Positions 7,641-15,933 of a DNA stretch of 64,000 nt are shown here, piece by piece; position 1 is the stretch's first letter, and each line of letters starts with the position of its first letter. The notes beneath the pieces were generated by a model, which was given only the letters and a program-made list of their open reading frames with translations, did no database searches and was not told where the DNA came from. Source of the DNA: an uncultured Spirochaetales bacterium (GTDB lineage Bacteria; Spirochaetota; Spirochaetia; Sphaerochaetales; Sphaerochaetaceae). The stretch is taken from the NCBI GenBank assembly GCA_934277975.1, contig CAKQWE010000005.1, positions 1 to 64,000 of the forward strand. Reading direction: 5' to 3'. The position numbers and the translations under genes were made by a program.

Positions 7641-8648
7641 TCAACCATTGACCTTCTTCATGTATGCAATGAGGTCGAGGACCTTGTTGGAGTATCCAAT
7701 CTCATTGTCATACCAGGAAACGACCTTGACGAATGTGTCTGTAAGTGCGATTCCGGCCTTTGCATCGAAGATGGATGTCCTTGTGTCGCCAAGGAAATCA
7801 GATGATACGACTGCATCCTCTGTGTAGCCAAGGATGCCCTTGAGCTCGCCCTCCGAAGCCTTCTTCATTGCTGCGCAGATCTCTGCGTATGTTGCAGGCT
7901 TTGCAAGGTTGACTGTGAGGTCTACGACTGAAACGTCAAGAGTAGGAACCCTCATGGACATACCCGTGAGCTTGCCGTTGAGGGAAGGGATTACCTTTCC
8001 AACAGCCTTTGCAGCACCGGTTGAGGATGGGATGATGTTGCCGGAAGCGGCGCGGCCACCTCTCCAGTCCTTCATGGAAGGACCATCTACAGTCTTCTGC
8101 GTAGCTGTCGTTGAGTGGACTGTTGTCATGAGACCGTCTGTGATTCCCCAGTTGTCGTTGAGGACCTTTGCAATTGGAGCAAGGCAGTTCGTTGTGCATG
8201 ATGCGTTGGAGACGAACTGTGTGCCCTTGACATAGGACTTCTCGTTGACGCCAACGACGAACATTGGTGTGTCGTCCTTGGAAGGAGCGGACATGACGAC
8301 GTACTTTGCACCAGCGTTGATATGAGCCTGTGCCTTCTCCTTTGTAAGGAAGAGACCTGTGGACTCTACGACGTACTCTGCACCAACTTCATCCCACTTG
8401 AGCTCGTTGGGATCCTTGCATGCAGTTACGCGGATCTTCTTTCCGTTGACGATGAGGAGGGACTTGTCCATGTCGCACTCGATTGTGCCCTGGAACTGGC
8501 CGTGCATTGTATCGTACTTGAGCATGTAGGCAAGATAGTCTACAGGACAGAGGTCGTTGATTCCTACGATCTCGACATCGTTTCTCATCATAGCAGCACG
8601 GAACACGAAGCGTCCGATTCTACCAAAACCGTTAATACCAACTTTCAT
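7641..8648 (-). CDS. gap: Glyceraldehyde-3-phosphate dehydrogenase
   Basis: The protein is 335 residues when started at the ATG with GGAGGA upstream; 21 extra in-frame codons are rejected. The NAD-binding motif GINGFGRIGR is at 4-13. D32 in GINDLC indicates NAD rather than NADP preference. The catalytic cysteine is C151 in SNASCTTNC. It is the glycolytic, phosphorylating form. It is the first gene of the gap-pgk-tpiA-secG series and has its own good promoter (8682-8711). Confidence 0.98.
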   Translation of the reverse strand: MKVGINGFGRIGRFVFRAAMMRNDVEIVGINDLCPVDYLAYMLKYDTMHGQFQGTIECDMDKSLLIVNGKKIRVTACKDPNELKWDEVGAEYVVESTGLFLTKEKAQAHINAGAKYVVMSAPSKDDTPMFVVGVNEKSYVKGTQFVSNASCTTNCLAPIAKVLNDNWGITDGLMTTVHSTTATQKTVDGPSMKDWRGGRAASGNIIPSSTGAAKAVGKVIPSLNGKLTGMSMRVPTLDVSVVDLTVNLAKPATYAEICAAMKKASEGELKGILGYTEDAVVSSDFLGDTRTSIFDAKAGIALTDTFVKVVSWYDNEIGYSNKVLDLIAYMKKVNG

Positions 8649-8681
8649 ATGAAAAATCCTCCATATCGATTTGACATTCCA

Positions 8682-8711
8682 AATATAATCAAAATGACAT
8701 TTGACAGTCAA
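8682..8711 (-). promoter_or_regulatory. Promoter of gap
   Basis: On the minus strand TTGACT (8706-8711) and TATATT (8682-8687) are 18 nt apart; each matches the sigma-70 consensus at five of six positions. The predicted start lies about 27 nt upstream of the gap ATG, leaving room for the GGAGGA ribosome site. Confidence 0.7.
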
Positions 8712-8798
8712 TAAAACGAGAGCAAAACATCATTTTCACAAAGTACATAACCCTTATACCCCAACACGGTCGCACGAAGGGCGAATCCAGCCGGGATT

Positions 8799-10184
8799 CT
8801 ACTCGTCGGACCCTATCTGGGTGTTCCACAAGGCGTTGAAATCCATGTTGAAGCCTTTGAGCAGGCTGAGCATGAATGCACTTGAAGCCTTGTGGATGTC
8901 CCTTGGGACCTTCTGGCCGTCCGTGATGAACAGAAGAGGCAGCTTCTTGCTGTGGCATATGGACAGGATGTTGCCAATCGTCTGGGTCTCGTCGGTCTTT
9001 GTGACTATCACGGAGCTTATCCCGTAGCTTCCGAACTGCTCGAAGACGCTGTCTATGTCCACCCTCTTCATGGATGCGCTCACCGTAAGGTAGCATTTGA
9101 GGTTCTTCTTGTCAGGAACGTTGAGCATGGTGCGCATCTTCACGTTGAGCTCACCATCACGAGGACTCTTCCCTATGGTATCGACAAGCACAAGCTCACT
9201 GTCCTGGGTTCGCTCAAGCGCCTCGTAGAACCCAGCCTCATCGTCAGCCCTGTAGACTGGAATGCCAAGGGCCTTTCCAAAGTTCTCTATCTGCTCGTAT
9301 GCACCCACTCTGAACGAATCCATGGTGATTATGCTCACCTTCCTTCGTATGCCCTCAGGCGGAAGCGTGCCGTACACGGCTGCTATCTTGGCTATGGTCG
9401 TGGTCTTTCCAACTCCAGTGGGGCCAACCAGAACGAAAACCCTTGGTGGATGCAGCTGGCTGTTGTGGTCTATCTCCACCGACCCAACGATCCTATCCAC
9501 CACAAGAAGTTCGAATTCGTCCTTTGACGGAACCGCCGGCAGTACAGGTTCAAGCTGGGCGCGAAGATCCCCTATTATCCAATCTATGTAGTCGGTTGAG
9601 AAATCGTTCTCGTAAAGAAGCTTGCGGGCATGCTCCATGAGGGAGTCAAGCTCAGCCACCCCTCTTTCGCCTTTTCCATAGACCGATGTCCCAGAATCCT
9701 TCCCTTCGTTGGAATCCAACACGGACTCGCCGTAGACGGGGGATTGTTCCGCAGCTGCGCCGGCCTCAACGGCATCGGTCTTGTCATTTGAATCCTCAAT
9801 TGCAGACGGCCCGTCGTCCTCCACGACCTCGTGCATGTCGGACTCTCTGTACTTGCCGGAGACTGGATCAGGAGTCTTGGCCTCCTGCTCGAAACGTCGT
9901 ATGTCAGCCTCCTCTATGTCAGAGTAGGTGGCCTTGGATGAAACAGCCTGATCCTTCCCTTCGGAAGCGTAGGCTGCGTTTCCACGAGGAACGTCCATCA
10001 AACCAGAACTCTGGTCTCCAGAGAGAAAGCATGTTAGTTCACAGTACCTGTTCTTCGTTATTCCAAGGAAGCCCCTGGAAACGACGTCCTTCCTGCTGTG
10101 TATCCTAAGCCTATCGCCATATTGGTCACGGGCCTTCCTTACGGCTTCTTCGTATGTTGGAGCGACGATCGTTATATAGTCCAC
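8799..10184 (-). CDS. flhF: FlhF-type SRP-like GTPase
   Basis: A GTG start preceded by GGAGGG gives 461 residues beginning with DYITIVAPTYEEAVRKAR, the usual FlhF N-terminus; an ATG 30 bp upstream gives a less typical one. An acidic low-complexity linker (about 75-190) precedes the NG domain. The G1 motif is GPTGVGKTTT, then TMDSFRVGAYEQ, VDTIGKSPRD in place of canonical DTAGR, and TKTD. FlhF places and numbers flagella at the cell pole with FlhG. It follows hslU but no other flagellar gene is in the window. It may be transcribed with dprA-xerC-hslV-hslU. Confidence 0.87.
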   Translation of the reverse strand: MDYITIVAPTYEEAVRKARDQYGDRLRIHSRKDVVSRGFLGITKNRYCELTCFLSGDQSSGLMDVPRGNAAYASEGKDQAVSSKATYSDIEEADIRRFEQEAKTPDPVSGKYRESDMHEVVEDDGPSAIEDSNDKTDAVEAGAAAEQSPVYGESVLDSNEGKDSGTSVYGKGERGVAELDSLMEHARKLLYENDFSTDYIDWIIGDLRAQLEPVLPAVPSKDEFELLVVDRIVGSVEIDHNSQLHPPRVFVLVGPTGVGKTTTIAKIAAVYGTLPPEGIRRKVSIITMDSFRVGAYEQIENFGKALGIPVYRADDEAGFYEALERTQDSELVLVDTIGKSPRDGELNVKMRTMLNVPDKKNLKCYLTVSASMKRVDIDSVFEQFGSYGISSVIVTKTDETQTIGNILSICHSKKLPLLFITDGQKVPRDIHKASSAFMLSLLKGFNMDFNALWNTQIGSDE

Positions 10185-10257
10185 ATACCCTCCAAAAGCA
10201 ACCCACCCAAGCATGCGCGTCAAAAGGCGCACACACTTAGGATATCATGAAACGGGC

Positions 10258-11685
10258 CTAAAGGATATACCTTGAAAGATCCTGGTTCTTTATCACGTCT
10301 GACAGTCTCTGGTTGACATAGTCAGGGGTTATCGTTATGGTCTGGCCCTTGAGCTCGTCCGCACTGAAGCTGAGCTCTTCAAGGAGTATCTCCATTATCG
10401 TGTACAGCCTTCTTGCACCAATGTTCTCAGTCGTGGAGTTCACCTCGTATGCTATTTCGCTTATGCGCCTTATGGCATCGTCAGTGAAGACGACCTCGAC
10501 ACCCTCGGTCTTGAGCAATTCATGGTACTGTATGGTAATGGCGTTCTCAGGTTCCTTGAGGATCCTATAGAAGTCATCCACCTTGAGGTCGTCAAGCTCC
10601 ACCCTTAGAGGGAAACGGCCCTGCAGTTCAGGGATTAGGTCGCTTGGCTTGGACACATGGAACGCACCTGCGGCGATGAAAAGGATATGGGAAGTGTCTA
10701 TGACACCCCATTTGGTGCTCACCTTGGTTCCCTCCACTATTGGGAGGATGTCACGCTGCACCCCTTCGCGGGAGACGTCAGGGCTTGACGAAGAGCTGTT
10801 CTTGCCGGCTATCTTGTCTATCTCGTCTATGAAGATGATGCCCATCTGCTCCGTACGCTGCTTGGCTATGTCTATGGCCTTGTCCTGGTCCACACTGCGC
10901 TCCATCTCCTCCTCCATGAAGATCTCACGGGCACGCTTTATGGTGACCTTCCTTCTTCTGCGAGGGTTCTGAGCGTTCTGGAATATGGAGCCAAGGCTGT
11001 TCATGGCGTTCTGGATGTCGTCCATTGAGCCGCCCATGAGCTCTATGCCAACCTTGGGGGCCATCATCTGGTTTGGAATCTCCACTTCCTTGTCCTCAAG
11101 GCTCCCGTTTCTAAGCTGCTGTCTGAGCTGCTCGCGGGCGGAGGCCTTGGCCTCCTCGAACTCCGCATCAGCACTTGCACCATTGTTGAGGTTTGGAATG
11201 AGGATGTCAAGGAGCCTCTCCTCCACACGGGTCTTCACGAACTCCTCGTTCTTTGCGGCAAGCTCATGCTTGACCATGGAGACAGCGCTTCCCATGAGGT
11301 CGCGCACCATGGATTCAACGTCTCTGCCAACATAGCCTACCTCTGTGTATTTGGTGGCCTCGACCTTTATGAAAGGGGCGTTGGACAGCTTGGCTATCCT
11401 TCTTGCAATCTCCGTCTTACCCACGCCTGTGGGTCCAATCATTATGATGTTCTTTGGATAGACCTCCTCTCGTATGTCGTCCGGGAGCATCTTCCTTCTT
11501 GTTCTGTTTCTAAGCGCAACGGCTATGGTGCGCTTGGCCTTGTCCTGGCCAATGACGTATTTGTTGAGCTCCGACACGATCATGGAAGGAACCATCTCGT
11601 CAAGGTTGTAGACCTTGGCAGGGGTGTCCTTCTTCACGACGGCACTGGAATCCTGCAAAGCTATGCTCTTTTCGTTGCCAGCCAT
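10258..11685 (-). CDS. hslU: HslU, ATPase subunit of the HslUV protease
   Basis: The 475-residue AAA+ unfoldase carries Walker A GPTGVGKTE, Walker B IIFIDEIDKIAG and sensor/box VII segments. It ends DLSRYIL, matching the conserved hydrophobic C-terminal tail that docks into HslV. An I-domain insertion with charged sequence lies between Walker A and B. GGAGG precedes the ATG. It begins one base after the hslV stop, so the two subunits are co-transcribed. Confidence 0.97.
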   Translation of the reverse strand: MAGNEKSIALQDSSAVVKKDTPAKVYNLDEMVPSMIVSELNKYVIGQDKAKRTIAVALRNRTRRKMLPDDIREEVYPKNIIMIGPTGVGKTEIARRIAKLSNAPFIKVEATKYTEVGYVGRDVESMVRDLMGSAVSMVKHELAAKNEEFVKTRVEERLLDILIPNLNNGASADAEFEEAKASAREQLRQQLRNGSLEDKEVEIPNQMMAPKVGIELMGGSMDDIQNAMNSLGSIFQNAQNPRRRRKVTIKRAREIFMEEEMERSVDQDKAIDIAKQRTEQMGIIFIDEIDKIAGKNSSSSSPDVSREGVQRDILPIVEGTKVSTKWGVIDTSHILFIAAGAFHVSKPSDLIPELQGRFPLRVELDDLKVDDFYRILKEPENAITIQYHELLKTEGVEVVFTDDAIRRISEIAYEVNSTTENIGARRLYTIMEILLEELSFSADELKGQTITITPDYVNQRLSDVIKNQDLSRYIL

Positions 11686-11686
11686 T

Positions 11687-12220
11687 TCAAGCCTCCTCTA
11701 CGATGAACTTGGAGTCCGTGTATATGCAGATCGAACTTGCAATATCCAATGACTTGAGGGCAATTTCCTTTGCACTTAGGGAAGGACTTCCATCAAGGTA
11801 TGCACGGGCTGCGGCAACGGCGTAGTTTCCACCGCTTCCTATTCCAATTGCATCGTACTCCGGCTCAAGGACGTCACCTGTGCCGCTTACGAGGAATATG
11901 CGCTTTCCATCGCTTGCAAGCATGAGGGCCTCCAGCTTCCTTAGATTGCGGTCAAGCCTCCATTCCTTTGCAAGGTTCACCGCAGCCCTCTCAAGGTCTC
12001 CGTTGACCTGAGAAAGCTTCTGTTCGAAGAGCTCGAACAGCGTGAAGGCATCCGCAGTACCGCCTGCAAAGCCAATGACTATCTTGTCCTGGTAGATACG
12101 CCTGACCTTCCTGGCGTTCCCTTTCATTATGGTGTCGCCGTTGGTGACCTGTCCGTCGCCAGCGATTGCAACCTTTCCATCCTTCTTGACCGCTATGATG
12201 GTCGTTCCTCTGAAACTCAT
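11687..12220 (-). CDS. hslV: HslV, proteolytic subunit of the HslUV protease
   Basis: The 177-residue protein belongs to the proteasome-like Ntn hydrolase family. The sequence MSFRG-TTIIAVKKDG places the catalytic threonine at T6, so a five-residue propeptide must be removed, longer than the single Met of E. coli HslV. GDGQVTNGD and GSGGNYA are family signatures. GGAGG precedes the ATG, which overlaps the xerC stop. It forms two hexameric rings capped by HslU and degrades unfolded proteins. Confidence 0.97.
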   Translation of the reverse strand: MSFRGTTIIAVKKDGKVAIAGDGQVTNGDTIMKGNARKVRRIYQDKIVIGFAGGTADAFTLFELFEQKLSQVNGDLERAAVNLAKEWRLDRNLRKLEALMLASDGKRIFLVSGTGDVLEPEYDAIGIGSGGNYAVAAARAYLDGSPSLSAKEIALKSLDIASSICIYTDSKFIVEEA

Positions 12221-13179
12221 TGTTCCTTCCTCCCATGGGGATGTTTGCTTCTATACACCTCTTCGAGCCTTTTGCCCGTAACATGGGTGTATATCTGCGT
12301 AGTTCCAATGCTCTCGTGGCCAAGCAGCACCTGCACCATCCTTATGTCCAAGTCGTTGTCCAGAAGATGCGTGGCGAACGAGTGCCTGAATACGTGGGGT
12401 GTGAACTTCTTGGCAAAACCCAGCATCACACCATACCTGTCAAAGATACTGTGAACCGTGGAAACCGGCAACCGTCTGCCCTTTTTCGTCACGAAAAGCG
12501 CATCCTCACCTTCTATGCCGTTCTCCTCAAGCACTGCATCCCTCTGTACAAGGTATTCCTTCAAAAGGTCCACCGTGTGCGGCGTAAGAAACACAAAACG
12601 TTGCTTTGAGCCCTTGCCCATCACAAGGACGCGCCTTGAATCCAGGTCAATGTCCCCAAGATGCATGCCAAGGACCTCGCTTAGACGGCAGCCTGTCGAA
12701 TAGAACACGTTGAACATGGTCACTTCCATGAGGGACCTGTAGTCGTCCGTTGGACAATTGAGGATGCTTTCGACCTCCTCCTTCGTAAGCACGGTTGGGA
12801 TCCGCTGACCCTTCTTGGCCCCCTTGACCCGCTTGAACGGCTGCACGGTCGTAACACCGTTCTCACACAGGTTGTGGAAGAACGACCTGTTGGCGCTTAG
12901 GATCCTGTTTATGGTCGCAGGACTCAAGTTCTCGTCATATAGACCGGCGGCGAAGCTTCTTGCATCCTCAAAGGCCATATCCCCAACGTAGATTCGACGC
13001 TTTGACATGAAATCGTCAAGCCTTCCCAGGTCATGGGCATACGACACGACGGTCTTTTCAGAATACCCCTGCACGCTTCCAAGGTACGTGAGAAATTCAT
13101 CTATCAGCGCATGGTTCGCAGCCTGCACATCCAGGCCGATATCCTTGTGTTCCATGTTCTCCAGTATATCATCTACCAT
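12217..13179 (-). CDS. xerC: Tyrosine recombinase XerC/CodV
   Basis: Starting at the ATG five nt after the dprA stop gives 320 residues; a second ATG eight codons on is possible. The N-terminal SAM-like core-binding domain is followed by a catalytic domain with Arg in GCRLSE, Lys in GKGSKQR, HVFRHSFATHL, LLGHESIGTTQIYTHV and the nucleophile Tyr in IYTHV. It works with XerD to resolve chromosome dimers at dif. The dprA-xerC-hslV-hslU order matches the Bacillus codV-clpQ-clpY arrangement, supporting XerC rather than a phage integrase. Confidence 0.9.
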   Translation of the reverse strand: MVDDILENMEHKDIGLDVQAANHALIDEFLTYLGSVQGYSEKTVVSYAHDLGRLDDFMSKRRIYVGDMAFEDARSFAAGLYDENLSPATINRILSANRSFFHNLCENGVTTVQPFKRVKGAKKGQRIPTVLTKEEVESILNCPTDDYRSLMEVTMFNVFYSTGCRLSEVLGMHLGDIDLDSRRVLVMGKGSKQRFVFLTPHTVDLLKEYLVQRDAVLEENGIEGEDALFVTKKGRRLPVSTVHSIFDRYGVMLGFAKKFTPHVFRHSFATHLLDNDLDIRMVQVLLGHESIGTTQIYTHVTGKRLEEVYRSKHPHGRKEQ

Positions 13180-13184
13180 GTTTC

Positions 13185-14162
13185 TCAACAATTCTTCTCA
13201 ATAATGTACATCTGGTCTCCAAACCTAAAGGCATCACCCTCTTTGAAAGCTTTTCCCTTCAAAGACATGGTGGATGCAGTTCTCTCCAACCGCCTTACAA
13301 GATTTCTAGGAGAGAGTCCTTCCCACTGAGCCATGGATGAAATGACAGGAGCACCGTCGTTTGCAAGGGCATGGCTTCCAGCCCTCCTTGAATCAGGCTT
13401 GAGGGTGTTGGCACCCACCCCAGCACTGCTTACGAGGACATCCTTGCCCATGGACAAAGCATAGTCGCTCGTAATGAGAGTACCTGATTTTTCAGGTGCC
13501 TGAACCACGACCAAAGCGTTGGAATATGCAGCAATAACCATGTTACGGGATACGAAGTTGCTCTTATAGGAAGGAGTGTCAGGCGCAAAGCGGCTTAGTA
13601 TGCATCCTCCACAGTCCAGGATGGACTCTCTGAGCCTTGAAGTCAGCGACGGGTACTCCACATCGTGACCGCAGGCAAGGACTCCAATGCATATGCCCTT
13701 GGCTGCAATGCAGCCCCTCATGGAAGCCTGATCGATGCCTTCTGCGAATCCACTTGCTACGCTTGCACCTCCAACCGCTGCGCCCAACCCAAGCTCAAAT
13801 GCCTTTTGAAGACCGTCGTAGTCAGGCATCCTGGTGCCGACAATTCCCACGCATGGCACATCCAGTCTAGGAATAGGCCCCCTACATAGCAAGAAATATG
13901 GCAAATGCCTTTCCAAACCTTCGAAATAAGGGAAGGAATCTTCGTCATATACGATGAGTGAGTTCAAGGAGTCGTAAAGCCATTTGATTATACTCCGGGC
14001 CTCCTTCTCATATGACCTGAACCCTTTCATGGTCCTTGACAGTTCCTGCAAAGGTACATCCCTTGCAATGAGGGTTCTTCTCTCTTCAAGGGACAGCCAG
14101 TCGTTGAAACCAATCGAAATGCGTCTTGCAAATTCTTTCTCTGAAATGTCGTTGAAACCCAT
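13185..14162 (-). CDS. dprA: DNA-processing protein DprA
   Basis: The protein is 325 residues from an ATG with GGAGGTG upstream. The Rossmann-like core shows VGTRMPDYDG, ASGFAEGIDQASMRG, a GVLACGHDVEYP segment and SGTLITSDYALSMGKDV, all DprA landmarks. It loads RecA on incoming single-stranded DNA during uptake. The usual AH after the GID motif is replaced by AS, and no clear C-terminal winged helix is seen. It heads the operon containing xerC, hslV and hslU and is divergent from the PAP2 gene. Confidence 0.88.
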   Translation of the reverse strand: MGFNDISEKEFARRISIGFNDWLSLEERRTLIARDVPLQELSRTMKGFRSYEKEARSIIKWLYDSLNSLIVYDEDSFPYFEGLERHLPYFLLCRGPIPRLDVPCVGIVGTRMPDYDGLQKAFELGLGAAVGGASVASGFAEGIDQASMRGCIAAKGICIGVLACGHDVEYPSLTSRLRESILDCGGCILSRFAPDTPSYKSNFVSRNMVIAAYSNALVVVQAPEKSGTLITSDYALSMGKDVLVSSAGVGANTLKPDSRRAGSHALANDGAPVISSMAQWEGLSPRNLVRRLERTASTMSLKGKAFKEGDAFRFGDQMYIIEKNC

Positions 14163-14305
14163 ATGCACCTCCACAAAGACATCTTTTGCCCTTCATTGAT
14201 ACAAATACGGAAAACCTGAAGTTTCCATTCACAAAAAAAGCTTGAAAGTATGGATTTCTACACTTTTTTCCATTACTGTACCCTACTGTGACGAAGAAAG
14301 AAGAA

Positions 14306-14842
14306 ATGGAGCAAAGGTTCGATACACTGGACTGGCGCATCCTGAACTGGATAAGAAGAAACCTCAAATGTCCGTTTCTGGATTTTCTCATGCCAAAGAT
14401 AACCATGCTTGGAAGTGCAGGCATGATATGGCTCATTGCAGCTGTGGCGTTGCTATGCACGAAAAATCATAGGACATATGGAGTCCTCATCCTTGCAGGA
14501 CTTACTCTGGCATCGTTCGTTGGACAGTTTCTTCTAAAGCATATGATAAGACGGCAAAGGCCATGCAAGTTGAACGAAGATGTCAAACTAATCGTGAAGC
14601 ATCCAAAGGACACGTCGTTTCCATCATGCCATACGCTCACTTCTGTGGTGTCGGCTACGATTCTGGCCGCGGCATCCCCGGCTCTGGGTTGCATTGCGGT
14701 CCCAATTGCAGCACTCATAGCCTTTTCAAGGCTGTACCTCTACGTGCACTACCCCAGCGATGTAGTCTCCGCCGCCGCTATTGGGGTCGTACTTGGCGAA
14801 GTGGTGCTAAGAGTCGCCGCTGCAATGCAGTTCTCAATTTGA
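14306..14842 (+). CDS. PAP2-family membrane phosphatase
   Basis: The 178-residue inner-membrane protein has the three PAP2 signatures: KHMIRRQRP, FPSCHTLTS (with Cys in place of Gly of PSGH) and SRLYLYVHYPSDV. About five hydrophobic helices are visible. Related proteins dephosphorylate undecaprenyl pyrophosphate or lipid phosphates; which applies here is unknown. The ATG is preceded by a purine-rich run; a GTG at 14288 would add six residues. It stands alone on the plus strand, opposite dprA, with a repeat element just downstream. Confidence 0.8.
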   Translation: MEQRFDTLDWRILNWIRRNLKCPFLDFLMPKITMLGSAGMIWLIAAVALLCTKNHRTYGVLILAGLTLASFVGQFLLKHMIRRQRPCKLNEDVKLIVKHPKDTSFPSCHTLTSVVSATILAAASPALGCIAVPIAALIAFSRLYLYVHYPSDVVSAAAIGVVLGEVVLRVAAAMQFSI

Positions 14843-14880
14843 GGAATACTGTAGAACCTACACGAAAACGATGGGATTTG

Positions 14881-14975
14881 GCTGCTCACTATACCCACTA
14901 AGCCTACTACTCCCATTACTCCCATTACTCCCACTGCTCTCATTAATACGTTTTAATCCATCTTGATGCGCCATA
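14881..14975. repeat. 9-nt periodic C/G-rich repeat linked to a GGCGCATCAAG box
   Basis: From 14881 to 14943 the plus strand can be cut into seven successive 9-mers of the type TACTCCCAT (two exact copies at 14908-14925). On the minus strand this reads ATGGGAGTA with regularly spaced GGG runs. At 14962-14975 follows CTTGATGCGCCATA, the reverse complement of a box also found three times near 22.44-22.49 kb. The two loci share both box and repeat style. The element lies between the PAP2 and xerD genes and codes for nothing recognisable. Confidence 0.65.
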
Positions 14976-14982
14976 CCCAGCC

Positions 14983-15933
14983 CTAGTCCTTTCCATTCGA
15001 AGGGTCAAGGTCTGGATGCGCCTTGTCGAATGCCTTCATGAGATCATCGGTATTGACATGGGTGTATATCTCCGTGGTGCGTATGTCCTTGTGGCCAAGC
15101 AGTTCCTGTACGGACCTCAGATCAGCACCACCTTGGAGAAGATGGGTTGCAAAGCTGTGCCTAAGGGTGTGGACCTTTGCGTAGACACCGGCTGCCTCGC
15201 AGTACTTCTTGAGTCTATGCCAAATCTCCTCCCTCGTCAGTCTTTCGCGCTCACGATCCACGAACATGTACTGGGACCTGCGCTTTCCAAGGATGGTTGG
15301 TCGAGCCCCTCCTATGTACGTTGCAAGCCACTGGCATGCCACATCCCCTACAGGGACCATCCTCTCCTTGTCGCCCTTTCCTACCACGACTATGCGTTTC
15401 TCCTCAGGGTAGAACCTGTTGAGCTTTAGAGTTGCACATTCGCTGACTCTAAGACCGCAGGAGTAGATGAGCTCGAACATGGCGCGGTCCCTTGTTCCAA
15501 TGTCCGTTGAAGTATCTATGGCATTGAGAATCCTCTCAACAGAATCGTAGTCGATGGTCTGTGGAAGCTTCTTTGGCTCTTTGTTGTGGGGGATGAGCTC
15601 CATTGGGTCATCGTCTCGAAGCCTTTCGTTCATGAGATAAAGAAAGAACATCCTGAGGGCAGTTATGACTTTGGCCATGGTCCTTGGTGAAACGGGAGTG
15701 TTCGACGAACCCCCCTTGGACCTCCAGACAAGGAACTCCCTTATCTGATAGGTATCCACACTGGTGTAGTCAATCCCCTCTTCATCCAGATAGACAAGGA
15801 GGCATTCAACCTCATGCCAATAGCAGTCACGCGTGGCTTTGGATGCATGCCTCTCTGTAAGGAGGCTTTCGCTGAAAGCCTCCAGTATTTCGTTGTTTGG
15901 GGTTTCGCCCTTTGCTTTATCTGTTGTCGTCAT
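14983..15933 (-). CDS. xerD: Tyrosine recombinase XerD
   Basis: This 316-residue recombinase has an N-terminal core-binding domain and a catalytic domain with Arg in CGLRVSE, Lys in GKGDKER, HTLRHSFATHL, LLGHKDIRTTEIYTHV and the nucleophilic Tyr of IYTHV. It is the second Xer enzyme in the window and most likely the XerD partner of the one at 12.2 kb in dif recombination. Its start overlaps the 3' end of ftsZ by 17 bp, so it is read with the division cluster. This placement suggests coordination with cell division, which is inference. Confidence 0.88.
   Translation of the reverse strand: MTTTDKAKGETPNNEILEAFSESLLTERHASKATRDCYWHEVECLLVYLDEEGIDYTSVDTYQIREFLVWRSKGGSSNTPVSPRTMAKVITALRMFFLYLMNERLRDDDPMELIPHNKEPKKLPQTIDYDSVERILNAIDTSTDIGTRDRAMFELIYSCGLRVSECATLKLNRFYPEEKRIVVVGKGDKERMVPVGDVACQWLATYIGGARPTILGKRRSQYMFVDRERERLTREEIWHRLKKYCEAAGVYAKVHTLRHSFATHLLQGGADLRSVQELLGHKDIRTTEIYTHVNTDDLMKAFDKAHPDLDPSNGKD

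Noticed and set aside
6733..7827. A 364-codon plus-strand open frame opposite pgk and gap
   Set aside because: It spans two real genes and a terminator hairpin on the opposite strand and has no recognisable domain or ribosome site.
8775..8800. Hairpin GAATCC-AGCCG-GGATTC after flhF as a terminator
   Set aside because: The stem is only six pairs and is followed by GC-rich sequence on the minus strand instead of T residues.
12217..15933. Two tyrosine recombinases as integrases of a mobile element
   Set aside because: Both sit in conserved housekeeping contexts (with hslVU and with ftsZ), have XerC/XerD lengths and motifs, and no attachment-site repeats or cargo genes were seen between them.
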